Assembly (NCBI GenBank): GCA_008931825.1
Contig: QXVZ01001322.1
Location: forward strand, 1-26,538
Length of the DNA stretch: 26,538 nt
Source: Phallusia fumigata
Lineage: Eukaryota > Chordata > Ascidiacea > Phlebobranchia > Ascidiidae
Direction of reading: 5' to 3'
Positions 8,014-17,118 of this stretch are shown one piece after another. The notes under the pieces were generated by a model, which had not been told where the DNA came from, did not search any database, and was given only the letters and a program-made list of their open reading frames with translations. Every line of letters begins with the position of its first letter. Positions within the stretch are counted from its first letter, which is position 1. Position numbers and translations under genes: made by a program.

Positions 8014-9189
8014 ATGTTCGAAAGCAAGCCATCGATGAACAATTTCAAGGAAGAACTTTTTAAACGGGACTTTAGCTTTCCTGAGTTACTGGCAAAGCGC
8101 GCGTATAACACGGCGCAGTTTAATGATAGAAAAAGGAAGTTTGCTAAAGTGAGCAAAAAAATGAAAGAGAAAATACAACAGAAAATGACCTTGAAAGAAG
8201 CCACCGAGATATTTTATCAGATAACAAGCCAAGCAAAGAACATTACCTGGAATGACGAAACCCTGACAGTGGAAGATATGAGGATTGCACTGATCGAAAC
8301 CGCACTCGAGCTAAGAAATACTGAAAGCGGAGGGATTGAACATTCACCGCACTTCCTTTTCCACGGAGCAGCCGGAAAAGACAAAACATTACTGGGACAG
8401 TTATTATTCCCGACCGAGGTTGCAAGTATATTAACAAATGACAGTCAAGGGGTGGGGCAAATGGCTTTACGATTTCGCCATAAAATGCTTAAAATAGATG
8501 ACGCCGGTCCCGCATTCTTCAACAATGATGCGATACTATCAGCCATCAAATTTATGTTCCATAATACATGGAGCGCGAAGACACATGGGGACCGGCAAGA
8601 TAATGAGGCAACATGTGCCTACATTACGACCAACATGTCTCACCCCATTGACAGAATAGCTAAAACTGAAGATGTGAAACCGATGAAGAGGCGCTTTCTT
8701 GAAGCAGAGTGGGATACAGATGCAGAGCAGCCTACAATCCTAAAGAAAAGAAGAATTAATAGTAACTTAACAGACGATCTCGTAATTCAAGAAGCAGAGA
8801 AGATTTACGAGAATTCATTAGATGGAGTAAGATGTTCAGGACAAATGCTGGAACATTTGGACTACATTAATAACTGGGTGACTCTATGGAGAGAAACCAG
8901 TTCAGACGAAGAAAAAGAAGAAATAGAAAAGAGCCCAAGAAAAAGAAAAGTAGAAGAAGAAGATGCACCAGGGCCTAGTAGGGCAAAAAGTCCAAGAAGA
9001 TCGAACACTGATGACCTAGCAACACAAAGATACATCAACACGACTGAAGGACTAGAAGAGTGGCTTAATCCAGCAACACCAGACGGAAGCTGGGATGATA
9101 GGACATGCCAACACAAAGGGTGTCAGGCTCAGTGCACATGCTCACAGGACATATTAGAAGAAGCAATGGCAGAGATCTTTGAAAGTTAA
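8014..9189 (+). CDS. SF3 helicase-like viral replication protein (endogenous viral element, parvovirus NS1-like)
   Basis: This 391-residue ORF is open from 7912 (in-frame TGA at 7909-7911), 34 codons before its first ATG at 8014. Motifs appear in superfamily 3 order: a P-loop-like GAAGKDKT at residues 118-125, a Walker B-like KMLKIDDA at 157-164, motif C YITTN with Asn207, and an arginine-finger-like MKRRF at 224-228. After residue 235 come basic clusters (KKRR 244-247; PRKRK 308-312) that look like nuclear signals, an acidic tract, and a C-terminal Cys cluster (C365, C370, C374, C376). SF3 helicases unwind replication origins in parvo-, polyoma-, papilloma- and CRESS-DNA viruses; Parvoviridae NS1 is my first guess, family unresolved. 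The P-loop has Asp123 where Gly is usual. No N-terminal HUH endonuclease is visible, so it is probably truncated. It is the longest intact frame here. Confidence 0.7.
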   Translation: MFESKPSMNNFKEELFKRDFSFPELLAKRAYNTAQFNDRKRKFAKVSKKMKEKIQQKMTLKEATEIFYQITSQAKNITWNDETLTVEDMRIALIETALELRNTESGGIEHSPHFLFHGAAGKDKTLLGQLLFPTEVASILTNDSQGVGQMALRFRHKMLKIDDAGPAFFNNDAILSAIKFMFHNTWSAKTHGDRQDNEATCAYITTNMSHPIDRIAKTEDVKPMKRRFLEAEWDTDAEQPTILKKRRINSNLTDDLVIQEAEKIYENSLDGVRCSGQMLEHLDYINNWVTLWRETSSDEEKEEIEKSPRKRKVEEEDAPGPSRAKSPRRSNTDDLATQRYINTTEGLEEWLNPATPDGSWDDRTCQHKGCQAQCTCSQDILEEAMAEIFES

Positions 9190-9192
9190 TTG

Positions 9193-9271
9193 CACTACAC
9201 TGCTCTTATAGTGTAGTGATATTACACTGGTCTACTAGTGTAGACAAAAACACTGGTGAACCAGTGTAGTG
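9193..9271. repeat. Nested palindrome cluster after the helicase gene
   Basis: CACTACACT (9193-9201) pairs with AGTGTAGTG at 9210-9218, and equally with a second copy at 9263-9271, so it can form either a local hairpin or an outer stem. Within lie TACACT / AGTGTA (9223-9228, 9237-9242), an overlapping GTCTAC / GTAGAC (9230-9235, 9240-9245), and ACACTGGT / ACCAGTGT (9250-9257, 9260-9267). An outer stem enclosing smaller arms resembles the fold of parvovirus terminal hairpins, but it is short and only AT/GC-balanced. A transcription-end or mRNA-processing role is also possible. Confidence 0.8.
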
Positions 9272-9274
9272 TAG

Positions 9275-9309
9275 GTGCCTCCAAAGAGCTGAAGAAGCGA
9301 TGGAGGCAC
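9275..9309. repeat. 9-bp stem hairpin
   Basis: GTGCCTCCA (9275-9283) is perfectly complementary to TGGAGGCAC (9301-9309), with a 17-base loop. It follows the nested palindromes within 4 bases and is immediately followed by a tandem repeat, so 9193-9364 is one continuous structured block. Confidence 0.75.
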
Positions 9310-9310
9310 T

Positions 9311-9364
9311 TTGTATATATGTTATATTGCGTTATTATTGTATATATGTTATATTGCGTTATTG
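9311..9364. repeat. 27-bp tandem repeat, two copies
   Basis: Positions 9311-9337 and 9338-9364 are the same 27 bases except for the last one. The unit contains TATATATG and ATATTGCG. Only two units are present, so this is not an array. AT-rich direct repeats beside hairpins are common at replication origins, but no function can be shown here. Confidence 0.9.
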
Positions 9365-9384
9365 AGTTGAGTTCGTATAACACC

Positions 9385-9833
9385 CTAACTGAAAAAGAAA
9401 AAAGGTTCGAAAAGAGAATAATAAAAAAAAGAGAAAAAAGAAAAAGGGAATGACGTCATAATGGTATTGACATGGTTGCAAGACGACATCTTGCAAGATG
9501 TATTGCTAAGTAATCTTAAGTAGGGAAAAATGTCTGCTTGGCGTTACTTGCTTCAGTTTACATGGACCCAAGGTATCGTTGTATTCTCAGACTGATACTG
9601 GAAGCCAAACGCAACCGAATGAAGGGAGATATTATTGACGCAATCATGTTGTTGCAAAATAAAGTGTGATGTTTGTGGCTATATTAAATTCGTTACCACT
9701 GGTTCTATGGTCCCGTTTTATTATGTTTGTTTTTAGGAGACCGAAACACCGTTGTAATTTTTTCCGCAAATAAATAAATTGCCTAGACCGAATAACGATA
9801 TTCTATTTCGTTCTTTTCCGGTTTGAAACACTG
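9385..9833. other. Purine-rich tract, poly(A) signal and unassigned spacer
   Basis: 9385-9452 is almost pure A/G (AAAGAAAAAAGG...), ending in a TGACGTCA octamer. AATAAA at 9658-9663 is the first canonical poly(A) signal downstream of the helicase ORF on the plus strand. TTGCAAGA is repeated at 9476 and 9490. Otherwise nothing recognisable occurs before the interspersed repeat begins. Confidence 0.4.
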
Positions 9834-11745
9834 CTTTCAAGTAGCCGGTCGCAATCATTAAAAGAGACTAACGCAAATTTGCAAAATGATCTAATTCAGC
9901 ACTGCTGCGTTTCGACAAAGTGCTGTGACCACCAATATCGCGGAGAGCATGAACCACCTACTCAATGCAGTAACAGAACATCAACTCTTTCCCATTGACC
10001 TGCTGATAACGACATCAAGGCAAGTTCAGGACATTTACCAACACTTTCGAACGAAACCAGACTGGTGGGATAGTGTGGAAAAAGGAGTTGATTATCGCGG
10101 TTGACCTAAAGAGCGATGCCACTCACTATTTTCGGCAATGAATCTCCTTGTAAATGACGTACAAAGCATTGCTTTAAACCCGAATCCCTCCAAATGGTAT
10201 TGTTCAGGGCTGTTTCCATATTCTGGCAGTACAGATGGCACTACAAGATTCGGGAGAAATAAAGACCGGCGCAATTCACTTTCCACGATGATTAAAAAAA
10301 GGCGTGGCGCCGAAAAGAATCCTGGTTGAAAATAGCAGAGACCGATGTCGATCCCGCTCCGGATGCAGCTTTTTCCTTGGTCCTGAGAAACGTCAAAAAT
10401 ACACGCAACTTCACCCCTCCCCAAACTTTGCCAAACAGTTGACACAGAATGAATTCGCGATGGATGAATTGGACGGCTGCGAGTTTAAACATTCTGCCGA
10501 AGTTCAGCTATTTCCATGGCTCAACAAATATTCGGATATCAAAATTGATGAGGGGGGGAGCAAGACCTATCTGTTGGAATGTTTGGAAGGAACTGGATGG
10601 TTGAAAAAGGAATCACTGGAATTTTCAATTCAGTGACTTACAAATGATGCCATAAGCCAAAAATTATGTTTGTTTTGATTCATTTCGCCTAATCTGGAAT
10701 GTGCGGAAAGAAACATGCACGATGTGATTGCTACGTTTGCCTGCGTGAAAGAAGCAATTTACTTTGGCCATGTCTATTTTGTATGTAACCCTGAAGGTAA
10801 TTGATTTGTCATAGTAGCAAAGAAAAAAATAACACCTTTGAAACGTTAACATCAACGAGACCTAACTCTTTTATGACAAAGGTTTTTCCAACGACAGAAT
10901 AGAAATTTGTCAATTGCAAAGATATTCCGCAGTAAAAAACTCATATGACTGTGGAGTTATCATATTCTGTGTTCTCAAAAATCTACGACAGCACCACAAG
11001 ATTTTCAATTCCAACGCTGGGAAAAATGCTAAGCTATAGGTTTCTCAGGAAACAAACCAAACCACGCGCAGGTTTTCTGAATCTCGTGCAGAAGATCGGA
11101 TCCTTGTATTCCTGCAACAAACAAATGAAGAAACATTTCCCGTCTTTTTTTCTGTATTTCGACACAATCGATGCAAAGCGCTGTTAGATCACCATGGCAT
11201 GATTTCACGAGTTTAAACGGCACAATAAACAAGTAAGAAACATTCCTGTCTTTTCTAATTTCGACACAATCGATGCCAAGCTCGATTGGATCGCTTTGGC
11301 ATGGTTGGTATGAGTTAAAACGACGTGCAGTGATTCATTCAACAAACGGAACCAAAGTACAAAGTTTTGTTCAACCACTTGATGGTGATGGGAAATTTTT
11401 AGGAAGCTATTAAAGTTTTGTGGATAATTTCAGAAATGAGAGAACTGAATTAAACAAAAACTATTTGAGGACAATTTAGACAATAATGCACACTAAGATG
11501 AAGAAAACGATTTAATCTCTTCAAACCAAAGTTCAACAGAAAGAACAACGATAGCATAGATCAAACATAAAACACTGAAGAGTCGAGGGCGGACCACCTT
11601 GTACAAATCCCCTGGTTGAAATGGGTTCTCTTGCAAGGAAGAAATCATTCCTTACTCTTTGAACACATTTTTGTTTTAAAAGGTGTTCGGTCTAGGTGAA
11701 TTTTTTTTTAAAAAACTACTCAACTACTTGATCCAGTTGTGATCC
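9834..11745 (+). repeat. Unidentified formerly coding repeat, copy A
   Basis: This shares, in order, many blocks with 23023-24530 and part of 18147-19770: TTTCAAGTAGC, CCATTGACCTGCTGATAA, GTGTGGAAAAAGGAG, ATTTTCGG, TTCTGGCAGTACAGATGGCACTACA, CACTTTCCACGATGATTAAAAAAA, GATCCCGCTCCGGATGCA, and TGGGTTCTCTTGCAAGG. Open fragments include VTEHQLFPIDLLITTSRQV near 9970 and, at about 10454-10630, MDELDGCEFKHSAEVQLFPW onward. That second frame is matched by copy C, so the family once encoded protein. I do not recognise the protein. The copy has frameshifts and stops and includes an internal tandem duplication (11125-11320). Confidence 0.7.
11125..11320. repeat. Diverged tandem duplication inside copy A
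   Basis: Two units of about 90-100 bp share, in order, GAAACATT, GTCTTTT, TTTCGACACAATCGATGC, a GATC, TGGCATG and a trailing GAGTT(T)AAA. They span about 11125-11218 and 11229-11320. The duplicated unit is not seen twice in copy C, so it probably arose in this copy. Confidence 0.6.
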
Positions 11746-12959
11746 TGCTCCGTCTACTGGTTCGTGTGAGAAGTGAAAACAAACTCACAATGCTCCCAAG
11801 GCATCTGAGAAACAGTTTTCTACCTCTAATGAAGTTACGCGCAACTCATTCTATTCACAATGCACAGTTGACCCACTCCGTTATATATTACGACCCATTA
11901 TTAAACGGATGAAAAGTGCGATGGGCATTCTAAGCAATTGCGATGTCCATCCTGGCTTCTGTCACGTTTTTGTTGATACGGATGAATGGACAATCTTCTA
12001 GCTTGATCACTTTAGAAAACCCTCGACTCACTGAGGTTTATACTGCACGATTACAAACACCTAGAAATAGGGAAAAAAACGTCATCGACGTACAGCATAA
12101 TTAGTGTTTCAGCAATATGCAAAGGTAACGGGCGTTATTGTTTACTTCGCGCAGCGTTCACTGAAATTTTTAGCTCAATGAGCAATTTACATCAACGCAA
12201 ACTTGTTGGTCGCTAGGCGCAAAGTTTCCCCTTTGCACATCAGATAAAACGGCGTTGATTGCTAAAAAAAGCATAATTCCCTGGAATGGACGTGTAGTGC
12301 CAACTTCGGCGTTCATTCGCCCTGGTGATCAAATGCGATTGATTCAGAAGATTATTTGGAGTTTAAAAACAAAAGCAAACTGACACGAAAATCGCTCATT
12401 GTTCGTACAGTATAAAAAAACAACTGGTGTTAACAAAACAGAAAATCAACATGTAAACAAGCGGTCCACAAAAAGCAAAGATTTTAACAAGCCAGACCTC
12501 ATTTTACAAAGGCTCAAACAAGGATCCACACTCTTCAGTTCCTGAGGATTGGACCAGTGACACAAAAAAACAAACCCGATGCTGGGACAAAAAATATTGG
12601 TACTTCGATAAATTCGTCTCAAGAATGGTGCTAGTTTCCAGTTTTGCAATTTATTGTAGATTTGTTCCAGAAAACTTTGAAATTTGGGATTTGTACTTGC
12701 AGTTGTCAAAAATTTGTAACAATGTGTTTGCCTTCTTGGGCCAATTGCTTGGACGGTTTGGTGCATGACTTTTATTCTTTAGCCCCTGATGAAATAACCC
12801 CCAAAATCCATACCTTCAGATGAAGTTTGTCTTGCATATGACAGGCTTTTGTTGTTTGGCTACACATTCTCCAGGAATAACTTTACTGTCCACTACCTAT
12901 TTTAGCCCCGTTCTTCGGCATAACGTATGTCACCTTGCGTCTTGTTTCCGCTACTTGTT
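11746..12959. other. 1.2 kb with no recognised gene
   Basis: The largest frame is 12446-12766 on the minus strand (106 codons), unrecognised; it includes FLEQIYNKLQNWKLAPFLRR. It lies just downstream, in minus orientation, of the LINE endonuclease relic and could be part of the same insertion, but no reverse transcriptase motif is visible. The rest holds no repeats or RNA genes that I can see. Confidence 0.35.
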
Positions 12960-13262
12960 AAGGTGAACTTTTTGATCCTTATATCTCGTTGGTTTCTTGC
13001 TCCAAAGCCATGTATTTCCACACATGCTTCATGCCCTGCATTGCCCTTCCCAACGTGACCATTTAGATCCCCTATCTACAGCTGCTCTGTTTCTGGTATT
13101 TTTGTAGCGTAATTGCCAAGTTGGTTCCAAAATCTGCCATTCGTTCTTTCCAAAACCCAACAGTTTAACGCTCATCATCCTGTCTGATTTTCTTTCAATC
13201 GACACCACGCTTTTCTTAAGTTCGGGGTCTGTCACAATTTCCACGCCATTCCTCTTACACAC
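12960..13262 (-). pseudogene. LINE AP-endonuclease domain relic
   Basis: The minus strand reads RNGVEIVTDPELKKSVVSIE and ISV-like text typical of the AP-endonuclease region of non-LTR retrotransposons, the family often annotated craniofacial development protein 2-like. After a frameshift near 13140 it continues as FWNQLGNYATKIPETEQL, then a stop, then IGDLNGHVGKGNAGHEACVE and HGFGARNQR. The GDLN box corresponds to the conserved Asp/Asn of the nuclease active site, which nicks target DNA before reverse transcription. At least one frameshift and several stops make it dead. The N-terminal and RT portions are missing, as expected of a small fragment. Confidence 0.65.
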
Positions 13263-13702
13263 ATGTTAACCAAAATTCTTCATGACTGATGTCTGTGCAG
13301 CCAATGATTTCTATAAACGTCGGGCCAGATTCTAGCTTGCTTTTGCATGCCATTTACAATGATTTAGTACAAAGATTTAAGAAGATTGTTTAAATGCACA
13401 TTGTGATCTTGCCACTTAGTGCGAGAGCAGTACAATGTCATGTGCTTTTGAAGTATTATACAAATGGAATTTGCAAAAATTATGAAATAAATAAACCACG
13501 TAGTGAATGTATTGTATCAACATTTATTGTGCAAATAGGTTGATTACAGGATGGCTAAAAAGGGAAAAATGGTGATTCACATATCGCAGTGGCTTGTTGA
13601 CTTGATAATGATATTAACAACGCCGCAAGTAAATTCTTTCATTGAGACCACAATGTGGGAAATATAGGTTATTTTCATTTTAATTCAAACAAACACATGT
13701 AG
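13263..13702. other. AT-rich spacer, nothing recognised
   Basis: AATAAATAAA lies near 13487 on the plus strand, and no open frame over 60 codons shows a motif. No repeat or RNA gene was seen. Confidence 0.35.
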
Positions 13703-13954
13703 CAAACTCCATTATACAATGGAATAAATCCAAAGCACAGGTGTGAGTGCACAGAAAACCGTAGTCAGTATGAAGTGGAGGTCGATGAGGAAGCTTGCAA
13801 CCGCAGGAATGACGATCAGACTACTGGTGAGTTGAATAAACTTTGCAGACGACACGACCAACAGTACGAAAAGCTTGATCCCAGTGCATACTGGCATTAC
13901 AACGACGCGGACTTCGATCTGGCACTACAAAGCTTGCAAGTTGCCAAGCTTTAG
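13703..13954 (+). pseudogene. Possible phospholipase A2-like (parvovirus VP1-type) domain fragment
   Basis: An 83-codon frame runs from just after TAG at 13700-13702 to TAG at 13952-13954, with no ATG at its start. CATGTAG just before it could be a splice acceptor. It reads ELNKLCRRHDQQYEKLD (HD at about codons 51-52) followed by YNDADFDLALQSL. A Cys-x-x-His-Asp helix followed by an Ala-Asp/Leu helix is the signature of the compact PLA2 domain in parvovirus VP1 and in several invertebrate viral-like or transposon proteins. The calcium-loop GPGN motif is not clear; YNGINP stands near its place. Upstream Cys residues are extra. The assignment is tentative. It lies 4.5 kb downstream of the SF3 helicase gene on the same strand. 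Confidence 0.35.
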
Positions 13955-15378
13955 TTGTTTTTTAATACTTCGAAATATTTCCAAGCGCACAAAGAACCAT
14001 GTCTGACGCTAAGAAATATGCCCACACTCCAAAAACTTAAGACTGTACAACCTATTTTGTAGCGGTCGAGATTTCAGCGAAATCTGTGCAGCCTGGATCT
14101 GCACCGACCACTGCACTAGGGGTATCCTAATTTGTCTTCAACGCAATACTGCCTGCAAGAGCACAACTTCAACTCCACAACAGCATTGGTTCTCTGTTAA
14201 AGCGAACAGAAAAGTGTCACAATGTAGGCAAGAATCTTCACACACACAGCGATAAATTGACACCAGGAAACATGTCTAAACATGCAACGGTAAGAAAGTC
14301 GTTACTTAACCACAATAGTTACATACAAAACAAAGATTACGTACCAACTTGTTAGGAATCCAGGTCTACTCATTTAAGGCACTGACAGTTTATACATCTT
14401 ATCTAGTTCAATAGCTGCACATAAACACATTAAAAAGTTTAGTACATAAACCACAGCCAAACATCGGCTAATTTAAACCACATACTACGAGCAATGAACA
14501 CGCTGCTGCCAGCACACAGTCACTAGTACAGAAATGATCTGAAAAACGTGGTCTACACGAGTTTCACCACAATGGTAACAAACGCTTTGTTACGTCATAA
14601 CGAAAGAAAATCACCACATATGCGTGAACTTAACACAGAGTAAGAAAACGAACATTCTAGCAATTCTCGCTGTAACATATTTGTTGCACATGCTATCCAT
14701 GGACATAAAACATGGTCATTTGCGGTAGTCGGACAAACTCAAATGACTCGTATGTCCTAAAAAATCATTCAAGTGTAGCGAAAATCGGCCAAGTCGACTT
14801 AAGTCTTTTGTCTTGTTATTGTGTTTCCGACCCTGTGGAAAAATGATCAGCTCGCGAAAGATTAAATTGAGTATTTTGTGTGTTTTACTGATTTAAAAAC
14901 TCTGGTTATTACACAATATGTTCACAACCCGAATTTGCTCACTACAATATGTAGAATTACTTTAACAAGATGGCTGCAGAAGGAAACAGATAAATTAACA
15001 GCAGTCTTTATCGATACACATTGTGTACTATACTTGTGCTTATTGCAGGTCAGTCGATTGGTGGGTTATTATAGTCAAAATTTTTAATAATAAAGATTGG
15101 ATAAAGCACTTCGCAAAGCAACATTTGATCGGTTGGTTTTGTTACTTGCTGATGACCTTAAACCAGGTGAGTGAAAAACTTAGTATGATGACTTGTTTAA
15201 TAACAATACATGGTACAAATTTTGCTTTATTTAAAGATGAGCGCTCTGTTAGAGCTTCCCTCGGCTGCTGAGTACATTCACCTTTGGAACTTCTGTTCAT
15301 CGATGTTTACACTCGTAAGTTAATTAATCTATCTTGTCAACCAACCTGCCTCATTAACATGCATATTCAGATTTTGTC
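13955..15378. other. 1.4 kb with no recognised gene
   Basis: Frames at 14878-15087 and 15023-15271 overlap and show no motif. GACCTTAAACCAGGTGAGTG near 15160 contains a donor-like GGTGAGT, so an upstream exon of the Harbinger relic at 15379 is conceivable, but no DDE-family sequence could be read there. No inverted repeats were found. Confidence 0.35.
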
Positions 15379-15734
15379 ATGCGATTTGTAAGAAACATGA
15401 ACAATTCATCAAACTTCAACCAAGAAGCACAACGAATGGCCAATCAAAACCACCAAAAAACAGAATTTCCACAATTGTATGGGGCAATCAGTAGATGTCA
15501 CATCCATATTACACCAGCAAAGAAAGGATCTAGTGATTTTTTGAACAGAAAGAGATTCCCATCTCTTGCGCTTCAAGAGGTTGTGGATAATCAATACAAG
15601 TCTTAATGTGATGGATATCCTTGGTTTTGTGACAACAACACATTTTAAAATTGCAACTGTTTAGATTTAGAGATATCTCCATTAAAATGCCAGGAAGTGT
15701 TCATGATGCCAGTGTATTGCTGTCAGGGCTCTAA
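15379..15734 (+). pseudogene. PIF/Harbinger transposase relic (DDE superfamily 4)
   Basis: Exon-like part 1 (15379-15603) reads FPQLYGAISRCHIHI, then KKGSSDFLNRKRFPSLALQE and VVDNQYK, the first-Asp region of Harbinger transposases (usual form GAIDGCHI). The catalytic Asp is replaced by Ser in AISRC. An acceptor-like GTTTAG precedes part 2 (15666-15734), which reads FRDISIKMPGSVHDASVLLS, the block that normally follows QYRF. The roughly 60 bases between are compatible with a small intron. The frame then stops at 15732-15734, before the second Asp. It is inactive by both mutation and truncation. Confidence 0.7.
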
Positions 15735-16258
15735 AACGGACAATCGTACACCATGCACCATTCGTAAACGTTGACTATATGACATAATAAATAACTGTTA
15801 TGTAACAATGCATTGTGATGGAACAGATATTTATTATTTGATCTAACAAAAGGAATTAATATGCACAATAAAAGGGCAAGCCCACAGCAAAGTAATGTTT
15901 ACTCGATTTGTAATTGAATTGGTGAATTTAAATAAAAAAAGTGGTTTTATACACCAAATAGGATCAATTTCAATAAAAAGACATTTCAAATGCAGTTTTG
16001 TGGAACAATCTTGCCTCATTTAGTTCTTTTACTGGTATTAGCGTGTACGGAGCGTTTCATGCTGTGAGCGCCTTTAGTTAAGATTAAATGGAGAATTTAC
16101 ATCTACTGATCAGTGTAAAAACTCTTGGGGGAGAAATATAGGCGCGAAAAACAAAAAAACACTAGCATTAGATGTGGGTCTGCAGCCATTCAACTTGGAC
16201 ACTTTATGAAGCAATGCAATTTCTAGAGCCGTTTATAAAACCACGAAGGTAAACACAT
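15735..16258. other. AT-rich spacer, nothing recognised
   Basis: No open frame or motif was found. AATAAA occurs several times on the plus strand (for example near 15788 and 15868), consistent with the end of the preceding transposase remnant. Confidence 0.35.
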
Positions 16259-16697
16259 GTGTTTGACCTGCTTGTTATGTTTTACATATACCTCAACCTT
16301 AATTGTAGCACACATGGCAATGTACCGATTCAAGTTCAAGTTGATACAGAGTGTTCTGATGAAACAAGTTCAGTTTCCACTTGGTTAACAGATTACACTT
16401 TGGTTACATTCGACCTGGAGACTACACCAGTGTCATCAAACCATAGTCGGTGTCCATCTAGCGCATCAACCAGGCAATCTCCAGCATTACCATCAGAGTA
16501 AAACACCAAGTAATCATTTTGATGTTTCAAACTCATTTTTTGTCATAATGTAACCCATACTTACTTTTTCAAAACTAGGCCCTGTGCCAAGGAGAAAAAG
16601 AAAGAAAGTTTTTCACGAAAAAGCAAAAAACAACAGAGTCGGGGAAGCAATCATTGAAGCAGCTACCAAACTTTCACAGGAAAGCTCTACACCATGA
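16259..16697 (+). pseudogene. Candidate Harbinger partner-protein C-terminus
   Basis: An open frame to 16501 is Ser/Thr-rich (SSVSTWLTDYTLVTFD, then SSASTRQSPALPSE). It meets a donor-like GTAAAA at 16498, and an acceptor TTTTTCAAAACTAG ends at 16578. Downstream, one frame reads PVPRRKRKKVFHEKA and VGEAIIEAATKLSQ before TGA at 16695-16697. Joining at these sites gives a different frame, so either the splice differs or an indel has occurred. PIF/Harbinger elements carry a second gene for a Myb/SANT-like DNA-binding protein, with such a variable, basic C-terminus. Here it would be tail-to-tail with the transposase on the minus strand. The N-terminal trihelix domain is not seen, so the assignment rests on context. 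Confidence 0.3.
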
Positions 16698-17118
16698 ATG
16701 TTTTATTGTTGTACATAATGGTTTTATCATTGGTGCATAATTTTTTTTGGCCCCTTGTCATGTATATGAAATTGACTCAACACATTTCTTCCTCAGCATT
16801 GCCAAAGATGTAAAAGAGTTGCCAACAGAAACGACGTTTCTCTTACAAAAAAAGGTTTATTGTCTACTTATGGACACTATTTCAACTGGGCATGCATAAA
16901 ATGCAAACTTGATTTTTTACTTGATCATTGACTACTGCCAGTGCCATGAAACTTATTTAGCAGCTTATTCTGACGAATTTGCAACACCTGTGATTTTTCA
17001 CCAAAGTGACTTGGTTGCCATCACCTCACTACAATATTCCGTCTGAAAAATCGTTCTTTTCTTTTCCTGTTTATTGTCCAATTGCATTCTTTTTTATTTA
17101 AAAAAACTTACACAATGT
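16698..17118. other. Spacer between convergent Harbinger remnants
   Basis: This is AT-rich sequence with poly(A)-type hexamers in both directions, including one near 17111 for the minus-strand transposase. No further coding sequence was recognised. Confidence 0.35.

Noticed and set aside
7983-8204. Minus-strand hydrophobic frame within the helicase gene
   Set aside because: It is the antisense shadow of the Lys/Glu-rich helicase N-terminus; Lys codons read as Phe on the other strand.
8014-9189. CRESS-DNA (circovirus-like) Rep
   Set aside because: The Walker B and motif C surroundings and the long basic/acidic C-terminus do not fit CRESS Rep proteins, which end soon after motif C.
9311-9364. 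CRISPR-like repeat
   Set aside because: Only two head-to-tail 27-bp units with no spacers, in eukaryotic DNA.
13712-13897. Minus-strand frame resembling a membrane protein
   Set aside because: It is antisense to the PLA2-like frame, which shows recognisable motif structure; the hydrophobicity comes from reverse-reading acidic and basic codons.
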